Below, in pieces: positions 37,728 to 41,705 of a stretch of 41,705 nt of DNA. The DNA is from a virus. The stretch covers positions 1 to 41,705 of the IMG/VR virus record IMGVR_UViG_3300009506_000077. One strand, written 5' to 3'. The notes below the pieces were generated by a model, which saw only the letters and a list, made by a program, of their open reading frames with translations, was not told where the DNA came from and made no database searches. Each line of letters starts with the position of its first letter. Position 1 is the first letter of the stretch. The translations under genes were made by a program, and so were the position numbers.

Positions 37728-37948
37728 ACCTCCTTGCTCAGCCATGGACACCAGCCGCCGGCGTCAAAGGCGCTCTCGTGAATCCTGAACGGCCTCTCGG
37801 TCAACACTACTTGGGCAACCTCCCGCCTCGTGTGCGGCATGTCCGGGCGCTGGGTTCCCGGATTGACTGTCTGCCACCACTCCAACCAGGTCAAGCCGCT
37901 TATCTGGCCGCAGCCGCGCAGGGTTAAGGCGCACTCAAGGTTTGTCAT
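37724..37948 (-). CDS. Hypothetical protein, 74 aa
   Basis: Begins MTNLECALTLRGCGQISGLT with a Trp-rich WLEWWQTVNPGTQ segment and ends FDAGGWCPWLSKEV. The start at 37948 was chosen because the preceding part of the frame lies in the upstream gene. It overlaps that gene by 14 nt. Not recognised. Confidence 0.5.
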   Translation of the reverse strand: MTNLECALTLRGCGQISGLTWLEWWQTVNPGTQRPDMPHTRREVAQVVLTERPFRIHESAFDAGGWCPWLSKEV

Positions 37949-38129
37949 GGGTGGCCTCCTCCCGCTTGCCGGGGCAGAACGGCTGGCGCTTGCTATCCAG
38001 TATGGCTGGCATCCATCGGTCAGTATTCCGCATGTAGATGTTGAAGCAGTCCTTAGTAGCCCCACATACCACACAGGTCTTGCGCTTATACCCCGGCTTA
38101 TAGGATGTCAGACGCCAATCGTGTTTCAC
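37935..38129 (-). CDS. Small zinc-binding protein, 64 aa
   Basis: GTG start at 38129 overlapping the upstream stop (GTGA). The product has KRKTCVVCGATKDCFNIYMR and later FCPGKRE: four Cys, a plausible zinc site. A longer frame to 38246 lies inside the paralogous ribbon gene and is rejected. Function unknown. Confidence 0.55.
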   Translation of the reverse strand: MKHDWRLTSYKPGYKRKTCVVCGATKDCFNIYMRNTDRWMPAILDSKRQPFCPGKREEATHDKP

Positions 38130-38269
38130 TTCATTCCATCCTTTGGCCGATCCCACAATGTCGAGTGGCAATGCCGGTTGGGGCATATCCTCGGCCGCTC
38201 GACCGTCCTCGGTATCCACTTGTGCCCGCACCTCAGGCACTCGCAAGGGGTGATAGTTTTCTGTTTCAT
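38126..38269 (-). CDS. Zinc-ribbon protein (WIPR/YWDRP type), paralogue of 40807-41004
   Basis: A 47-residue protein reading CECLRCGHKWIPRTVERPRI, then CPNRHCHSTLWDRPKDG. Its partner at 40807-41004 has CCLRCGHTWVPRREEPPLVC, then PKCNSPYWFKPR. Both belong to the common C-x-x-C-G-(x)-x-W-I-P-R ... C-P-x-C-x-S-x-Y-W-D-R-P ribbon family. The ATG lies about where transcription from the promoter at 38277-38305 should begin, so the mRNA may be leaderless. No SD is visible. Confidence 0.7.
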   Translation of the reverse strand: MKQKTITPCECLRCGHKWIPRTVERPRICPNRHCHSTLWDRPKDGMK

Positions 38270-38276
38270 GATACTC

Positions 38277-38305
38277 ACTATATCACGTGCTACCGCACCT
38301 GTCAA
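38277..38305 (-). promoter_or_regulatory. Internal leftward promoter TTGACA-17-TATAGT
   Basis: On the minus strand TTGACA is at 38305-38300, a 17-bp spacer follows, then TATAGT at 38282-38277. It contains GCACGTGA just before the -10, like the GCACGTGC of the main leftward promoter. The start codon of the ribbon gene (38269) is only seven bases past the -10. Confidence 0.75.
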
Positions 38306-38448
38306 TCCCCCCTGGTACCTTTTCTACCATGATTCAGTCCCCATGCCGTGACGCGGTTGACGGTGCGGCGGACGGGCTCGCCCATCAGGCCAAGGAATAG
38401 GGCGGCGCAGGTTATTAGGAATATGGCCCAAAAGATAGCGGCAATCAT
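38302..38448 (-). CDS. Small single-pass membrane protein, 48 aa
   Basis: MIAAIFWAIFLITCAALFLG is a membrane helix spanning nearly residues 2-22, followed by a short basic tail (EPVRRTVNRVTAWGLNHGRK). The start is fixed by ATGA overlap with the upstream gene. Could be an inner-membrane effector; a role in lysis is unlikely because it is in the early leftward operon. Its 3' end overlaps the promoter region at 38277-38305. Confidence 0.6.
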   Translation of the reverse strand: MIAAIFWAIFLITCAALFLGLMGEPVRRTVNRVTAWGLNHGRKGTRGD

Positions 38449-38774
38449 AACCGCACCATCCCGAACCGCACCCGGCGGTTGTAGTCGGCCATTCGGCAGG
38501 ATAAATAGTCTTGACCGCAACCACAACACCGTAGCTCATAATGAAAGCAGGGGTGATTGCGAGTAGCAAAACAATATTGGCCCTGCTTGTGCCACGCGCA
38601 CGGGTCAGCCGGCGTCGGCGGCGGCTGCTTGTCGGGGATCTTCGCCAAGCGGCGGAGTTGGGCAGCCCATTCTTCGCCCGCGTGGCGCTGCAACTGGTTG
38701 TAGCAGTTGGATGCCTCGTCCTCCAGCCACGCCGCGACCTTTGCCAGTTGTTCCGGGGTCAGTGACAGTTTCAT
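38445..38774 (-). CDS. Hypothetical Cys-rich protein, 109 aa
   Basis: The N-terminal half is helical (TPEQLAKVAAWLEDEASNCY, QLQRHAGEEWAAQLRRLAKI). The C-terminal half has six Cys, including ELRCCGCGQDYLSCR, a zinc-knuckle pattern. Strong AAGGAGG SD. Function unknown. Confidence 0.55.
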   Translation of the reverse strand: MKLSLTPEQLAKVAAWLEDEASNCYNQLQRHAGEEWAAQLRRLAKIPDKQPPPTPADPCAWHKQGQYCFATRNHPCFHYELRCCGCGQDYLSCRMADYNRRVRFGMVRL

Positions 38775-38929
38775 TTCACCTCCTTGCTACCATTGAGATA
38801 ATGCACTCGTTCCGCAGCATCCTGTTTGTTGTTATGGTCACTTTCCGGTTCCCATTCGCCATTTGGCTTGTAAAAGCCTACGGTCCACAAGTGCGGCTCG
38901 CTCCTTACGTAGACGTATTGGGTTGTCAT
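38771..38929 (-). CDS. Conserved small phage protein, 52 aa
   Basis: MTTQYVYVRSEPHLWTVGFY, then KPNGEWEPESDHNNKQDAAE and RVHYLNG form a recognisable phage miniprotein pattern (Y-V-Y-x-R-x-E-P-x-L-W-T-V-G-F-Y-x-P-x-G-x-W-x-x-E-S-D-H ... A-A-x-R-V-H-Y-L-N-G). Function unknown. AAGGAGG SD at the start; ATGA overlap with the downstream gene. It is too short to be found by a 60-codon cutoff. Confidence 0.75.
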   Translation of the reverse strand: MTTQYVYVRSEPHLWTVGFYKPNGEWEPESDHNNKQDAAERVHYLNGSKEVK

Positions 38930-39147
38930 TTCTCCTCCTTCGCTATAGCGGTTATCCAGTGGCGTTCCTCGTTGTCAGACTGCGCTTCGACCTCGACACG
39001 GGTAGCGCTGACTGCGCGGACATCATCGTCGGCACTGGATACGCCGATTGTGAGTGACAATAAGCGGCAAGCGAGGACGGCGGGACACGAGAAGCGCTTG
39101 TTGAACGTTACCCGCAGTATGAAGGTCCGCTGCCTGTGGCTGTTCAT
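38926..39147 (-). CDS. Hypothetical beta-rich protein, 73 aa
   Basis: NSHRQRTFILRVTFNKRFSC, then LLSLTIGVSSADDDVRAVSA and ATRVEVEAQSDNEERHWITA are alternating strands. Its first codons, MNSH, and the DNA just before them resemble the start of the Gp37/Gp68-like gene at 34237. ATGA overlap downstream. Function unknown. Confidence 0.55.
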   Translation of the reverse strand: MNSHRQRTFILRVTFNKRFSCPAVLACRLLSLTIGVSSADDDVRAVSATRVEVEAQSDNEERHWITAIAKEEK

Positions 39148-39314
39148 TTCGCGTTCTCCTTCTCTAGACGCGTTTTGGTTTCCTGCAATCGTCGAGCGAG
39201 TGGAGCAAACGGGTTTAGGCCGAGTTGCCGCTCAGTGCATAGCCGGACCAGGAAGTCGCGGTCGCTGAGTCTAGCTAACTCCTTGACAGTCCAAGTAAAT
39301 CTCAGGGGTGTCAT
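39144..39314 (-). CDS. Hypothetical protein, 56 aa
   Basis: MTPLRFTWTVKELARLSDRD followed by FLVRLCTERQLG and a basic-acidic C-terminal helix. Overall helical. AGGAGG SD near the ATG; ATGA overlaps at both ends. Not recognised. Confidence 0.6.
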   Translation of the reverse strand: MTPLRFTWTVKELARLSDRDFLVRLCTERQLGLNPFAPLARRLQETKTRLEKENAK

Positions 39315-39475
39315 TTCATTGCCTCCTCTCGTGCTATGGCGGCCCGAAGTTCATCTTCCAGGCGCCGGCGGTGGACATCGGCCCTGTGGCTCTCGTTGGC
39401 AATCCAGCCCGAATGCAGGTCGTCAACGAGTTCCCGTGCAATCTCGATCAGCGGGCGCGCCTTTGTGGTTGTCAT
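39311..39475 (-). CDS. Hypothetical helical protein, 54 aa
   Basis: IEIARELVDDLHSGWIANES, then HRADVHRRRLEDELRAAIAR form two charged helices. AGGAGG SD close to the ATG; ATGA overlaps at both ends. Not recognised. Confidence 0.6.
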   Translation of the reverse strand: MTTTKARPLIEIARELVDDLHSGWIANESHRADVHRRRLEDELRAAIAREEAMK

Positions 39476-39642
39476 TTCGCCTCCTCTTCCCCGATGGACT
39501 GTGCTACCCTGAACACCATCTTCATTATGCGCTCATATTGCACAGCCCCATCCTCCTTGGGAAACGTTGCTATTAACTCGTCGTTTCTGTACACCCCCCA
39601 TTCCCCAAGGCTTGTTTGCTTGTGACTATACCGTATCTTCAT
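39472..39642 (-). CDS. Hypothetical protein, 56 aa
   Basis: MKIRYSHKQTSLGEWGVYRN leads into DELIATFPKEDGAVQYERIM and a final helix. The start is a beta hairpin (Y-S-H-K-x-x-x-L-G-E-W-G-V-Y). A GAGGAGGC SD lies eight to nine bases before the ATG; its junction sequence is repeated at 40162-40193. Function unknown. Confidence 0.6.
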   Translation of the reverse strand: MKIRYSHKQTSLGEWGVYRNDELIATFPKEDGAVQYERIMKMVFRVAQSIGEEEAK

Positions 39643-40193
39643 TTCGTTGCCTCCTCAGTCTGCCGTGTTGGGCCGCATCTTGGTAAAGAGCGCCGCAAAT
39701 CCGCCATCCTTCGTGCGGTATGAGTGGCGAGCGGCCCTGTTGGCCTCTGCGGTCACGTTCTCGGGTTTGTCCTCAGTGATAGTGACACGCCGCTCCTCGT
39801 CGGGATTGTCCCAATCATAGTGTTCGTGAAAGCGCCGGATGGCGCGCGGTTGCTTGGTACGGTCCACGATATAGAAGCCGTTGTCCCCGTGGTCAGTGCG
39901 CACATGGCGCAATGCTGCCGGTGTGATAGCATCCGGGCCGTTGGCAACGCCTAGGCTCAAGCCGTCGGTCGTGTCCTGGTCGAAGAAGTCGCCGACGATG
40001 TGAACGAATCTGGCGCACTCGTAATCTGCATCCGCCCTTACGTGGCGCCGGTCCAGTTCGTCAAGGAACTGGTACACGGATTCAGGGCCGCCGTTCCAGT
40101 GGAGGTAGACGGCTGGGCTAATGTCCCCATTAGCCGTGAAGATGATTGTCGCTCTGTTTCCCATTTCGTTGCCTCCTCAGTTTGCCGCGTTGG
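39640..40193. repeat. 32-bp junction repeat
   Basis: 39640-39671 and 40162-40193 agree at 30 of 32 positions. They include the end of the upstream coding sequence, the stop, GAGGAGGC and the ATG of the next gene. In the second copy the coding part (ANAAN-like) survives only as a relic after the real stop at 40197. Confidence 0.8.
39655..40164 (-). CDS. Conserved phage/plasmid protein, 169 aa
   Basis: MGNRATIIFTANGDISPAVY, then LHWNGGPESVYQFLDELDRR and YECARFVHIVGDFFDQD are the conserved blocks of a family that is common in phages and plasmids (M-G-N-R-A-x-I-x-F ... V-Y-L-H-W-N-G-G-P-E-S-V). Its function is unknown. Good GAGGAGGC SD. The C-terminus has a basic-acidic alternating region. Confidence 0.7.
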   Translation of the reverse strand: MGNRATIIFTANGDISPAVYLHWNGGPESVYQFLDELDRRHVRADADYECARFVHIVGDFFDQDTTDGLSLGVANGPDAITPAALRHVRTDHGDNGFYIVDRTKQPRAIRRFHEHYDWDNPDEERRVTITEDKPENVTAEANRAARHSYRTKDGGFAALFTKMRPNTAD

Positions 40194-40196
40194 CGG

Positions 40197-40488
40197 CTAT
40201 CGTATTTCGACCTCGTAGCCTGCGGCCCGGAGTGCTGATGCCTCAAGCGCGATGATTGGTGCGCCACCGTGGGGCATCTCGCCTATGGTGGCAAGTGCGC
40301 TCCTCTTTCCACCATTGGAGCCGCCAGTTATTTCAACCTCCACATGGTCTAGCATGGCGCGGTCTGAGCACGTAACCTCAACCCCGACATTCCAGCCCCG
40401 GATATGCCCACTGATGCCGGTCTTGGCCGTTCCTTGGCGTGTCGGCTTTGGGCGGGGCTTGCCCCTTACGGCCCCGGAGAGCCGCCAT
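40197..40488 (-). pseudogene. Small gene interrupted by a one-base frameshift
   Basis: The ORF starts at ATG 40488 (MAALRGRKG) in one frame. The protein-like sequence continues one base shifted (KPRPKPTRQGTAKTGISGHI, then VEITGGSNGGKRSALATIGE, ending AAGYEVEIR, stop at 40197). Neither frame alone is complete: the second has no ATG, GTG or TTG before residue 40. The switch falls at the run of four C at 40462-40465 (GGGG on the minus strand). Removing one base gives a clean 96-residue protein, which points to a homopolymer error, a real mutation or programmed frameshifting. Confidence 0.5.
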
Positions 40489-40493
40489 CGGGA

Positions 40494-40676
40494 TTAGCTC
40501 ATCCCGTGCCCGGTGTCGTTGCTGTACCAGACTATCCAGCCGCCGGCCGCACGCTCATAGACATAGGTGCGATACCCACGCTCCCGACAGTACCGGGCGG
40601 CTTCGCGTGCCTCCCGGCGCGTGGGGTAGACATCGTATTTGCTGTACACTCGTCCTTGATAGGTTCTCGTTTCCAT
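40494..40676 (-). CDS. Hypothetical phage protein, 60 aa
   Basis: First gene of the leftward operon, right behind its promoter, with a strong GAAGGAGGG SD. METRTYQGRVYSKYDVYPTR, EAREAARYCRERGYRTYVYE and GGWIVWYS have the shape of a small alpha/beta protein (W-x-V-W-x-S end). Function unknown. Confidence 0.6.
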   Translation of the reverse strand: METRTYQGRVYSKYDVYPTRREAREAARYCRERGYRTYVYERAAGGWIVWYSNDTGHGMS

Positions 40677-40704
40677 CTCTGTCCCTCCTTCGTCCTACAC
40701 TCGT

Positions 40705-40733
40705 ATCATAGCACGTGCTGTGGTGCGTGTCAA
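40705..40733 (-). promoter_or_regulatory. Main leftward promoter TTGACA-17-TATGAT
   Basis: On the minus strand TTGACA (40733-40728), a 17-bp spacer, then TATGAT (40710-40705): a perfect -35 and a five-of-six -10. AGCACGTGCT, a perfect 10-bp palindrome, ends the spacer and touches the -10, a likely operator. It drives the leftward operon starting with the gene at 40676. Confidence 0.85.
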
Positions 40734-40777
40734 TAGGCTAGAACCTGGTAGTTATACTAGGTTTTCGGACAATCGGA

Positions 40778-40806
40778 TTGACAGGGCGCGTATATCGTGA
40801 TAAGGT
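40778..40806 (+). promoter_or_regulatory. Main rightward early promoter TTGACA-17-TAAGGT
   Basis: TTGACA at 40778-40783, 17-bp spacer, then TAAGGT at 40801-40806 directly before ATG 40807 (and ATG 40813). The -35 is perfect and the -10 is weak. It is divergent from the promoter at 40705-40733, with about 45 bp between the two -35 boxes. The overall sequence resembles the promoter at 38277-38305. Confidence 0.65.
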
Positions 40807-41004
40807 ATGAGTATGCCTAGCACAATCCAGCTTCCCCGATGGTGTTGTTTGCGTTGCGGCCATACCTGGGTGCCGCGTCGCGAGGAACCTCCCCTCGTTT
40901 GCCCGAAGTGCAATTCCCCCTACTGGTTCAAGCCCCGGCGCAATGACCTCCCGCGTGTACGCAGGAATAATGGTAAGGAGTCTCAGGGTGGCGCGACCAC
41001 GTAG
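40807..41004 (+). CDS. Zinc-ribbon protein, paralogue of 38126-38269
   Basis: A 65-residue protein. The ATG at 40807 touches the -10 box, so the true start is probably ATG 40813 (product begins MPSTIQLPRW), where the mRNA would be leaderless or have only a very short leader. CCLRCGHTWVPRREEPPLVC and PKCNSPYWFKPR form the C-x-x-C-G ... C-P-x-C ribbon. First gene of the rightward early unit, just before the replication initiator, which it overlaps by 17 nt. Perhaps a transcriptional or replication accessory; function unknown. Confidence 0.7.
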   Translation: MSMPSTIQLPRWCCLRCGHTWVPRREEPPLVCPKCNSPYWFKPRRNDLPRVRRNNGKESQGGATT

Positions 41005-41705
41005 CATCGGCCTGGAGTATTTCCCTCACGAGTGCCAGGCCCGCCACGATGATAAGCTCTCTCTTCTGATGGCTGAATGCGGCACTGATGCGTATGCCTG
41101 GTGGTTCATGCTTCTTGAGTGGATGTACGGCTCCGGTAACCTCATTTTCCCATCCCAAGATCATGCGGCCGTCGCTCTGTTGTCGCATGATTGTCGCGTC
41201 ACCGTGAAACGTTGGCGCAACATTGAACTCGTTGCGCTCAGATTGTCGTTAATAGAAAAATGCGACGGCGGTATCCGTTCCGACAACATAGACGATACGT
41301 TTAAACGCTGCTCCGCTGAACGTGATGCCAAGCGCCGGCAACGCGAGATTCGTCGTGGACAAACTGCTGGACAAACTACTCCCCGAATTAGTGACAAACC
41401 GGTGGACACGTCCAACACAAAGGAAAGGATACCAAAGGATATACAAAGGACAAACTCCCCTAATGATAATGTCCCCCCTTCTCCAAAATCCGAAATCATG
41501 CCCGGAGTCTTTTTGTCAGAGTCGGAACATCAAAGCCTGATAGCTCGCTTCGGCCCGGATGAAACAGCTCGGCGCATCGAATCTCTGAGCAACTATATCC
41601 TCTCCCGGGGCCTCCAGAAGAAGTACAAGAGCCACTACCACACTATCCTCACATGGGAAAGGAGCGAACATGGTCAATCCACTTCAGGAAGACAGCCTGC
41701 TGGAC
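40988..41705 (+). CDS. Replication initiator (DUF4373/DnaD-like), N-terminal part
   Basis: GTG start at 40988 with AAGGAG seven bases upstream. The N-terminus RPSIGLEYFPHECQARHDDK, then LSLLMAECGTDAYAWWFMLL and EWMYG is the DUF4373 pattern (Y-F-P-x-x ... D-x-K-L-x-L-L-x-x-x-x-G-x-x-A-Y-x-W-W-x-L-L-E). These proteins initiate phage replication by binding the origin and recruiting the helicase loader. A polar linker (about 110-160) leads to the C-terminal DnaB-recruiting segment, which runs over the circular join to base 299. The full length is 290 residues. No origin repeats were found within the gene by eye. Confidence 0.85.
   Translation, partial: MARPRSIGLEYFPHECQARHDDKLSLLMAECGTDAYAWWFMLLEWMYGSGNLIFPSQDHAAVALLSHDCRVTVKRWRNIELVALRLSLIEKCDGGIRSDNIDDTFKRCSAERDAKRRQREIRRGQTAGQTTPRISDKPVDTSNTKERIPKDIQRTNSPNDNVPPSPKSEIMPGVFLSESEHQSLIARFGPDETARRIESLSNYILSRGLQKKYKSHYHTILTWERSEHGQSTSGRQPAG
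41562..41705. repeat. Terminal direct repeat (right copy), circular overlap
   Basis: This is the second copy of the 144-bp sequence at 1-144, an exact match throughout. It contains the C-terminal part of the initiator gene and the SD and first codons of the helicase-loader gene, which start at 109 in the left copy. Confidence 0.95.

Noticed and set aside
38711-39268. 185-codon + ORF across several small leftward genes
   Set aside because: It would cover four leftward miniproteins with good SDs and ATGA couplings.
1-41705. CRISPR array, tRNA genes, integrase or attachment sites
   Set aside because: No regularly spaced repeats, no cloverleaf spotted by eye and no recombinase-like protein; tRNAs would need a dedicated scan to exclude.

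Overview
The window is a complete circular phage genome, cut at an arbitrary point and written with its first 144 bases repeated at the end (1-144 is identical to 41562-41705). The unique length is therefore 41,561 bp. It is GC-rich and densely packed, with strong Shine-Dalgarno (SD) sites and sigma70-type TTGACA/17 bp/TATNNT promoters, so the host is a bacterium with ordinary housekeeping promoters. I cannot name the host. No integrase, repressor, tRNA, RNA polymerase or DNA polymerase gene is visible. Replication appears to rely on the host replisome, with a phage initiator and helicase loader. The structural set has portal, scaffold, coat, an adaptor-like protein and a beta-propeller nozzle-like protein, but no recognisable tape measure, tail-tube or sheath gene. 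This points to a short-tailed (podovirus-like) particle.

Layout. A divergent promoter region at about 40700-40813 feeds two transcription units. Rightward, crossing the circular junction: a zinc-ribbon protein, a DUF4373-type replication initiator, a DnaC-like AAA+ helicase loader, a sigma-region-4-like helix-turn-helix protein and a run of small early proteins to 4535. A new promoter at 4537-4565, followed closely by a terminator-like hairpin, opens the late region. This runs: small proteins, HExxH protein, terminase small and large subunits, portal, a 1,901-residue polyvalent protein, scaffold, major capsid protein, FmdB-type zinc ribbon, ConA-like and other beta-rich virion proteins, a class I methyltransferase/spermidine-synthase-like protein, a beta-helix tailspike, an adaptor carrying an inserted jelly-roll, a propeller nozzle, a holin-like protein and a TIM-barrel glycosidase-like lysin. 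It ends at 28543.

Leftward from 40676 to 28540 is a nearly unbroken series of small, translationally coupled genes, mostly with ATGA or GTGA overlaps. It includes a DUF6166 protein, a 316-residue conserved protein, a Gp37/Gp68 (DUF5131) protein, several zinc-ribbon miniproteins, a VRR-NUC nuclease, a C5-cytosine methyltransferase, a triple zinc-ribbon protein, a beta-class N6/N4 methyltransferase and a radical SAM enzyme. Fourteen or so proteins of this genome carry Cys-rich zinc-ribbon motifs.

Most notable: (i) a 279-codon ORF nested in another frame of the C5 methyltransferase gene that itself looks like a conserved phage protein family; (ii) two paralogous zinc-ribbon genes, each directly behind a near-identical promoter that would give a leaderless mRNA; (iii) a promoter-terminator pair in front of the late genes, suggesting antitermination; (iv) duplicated gene-junction cassettes in the leftward operon; (v) a 24-bp perfect palindrome inside the polyvalent protein gene; (vi) a probable ATA start codon and a one-base frameshift in two small genes. 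All functional calls come from reading motifs; no database search was run.
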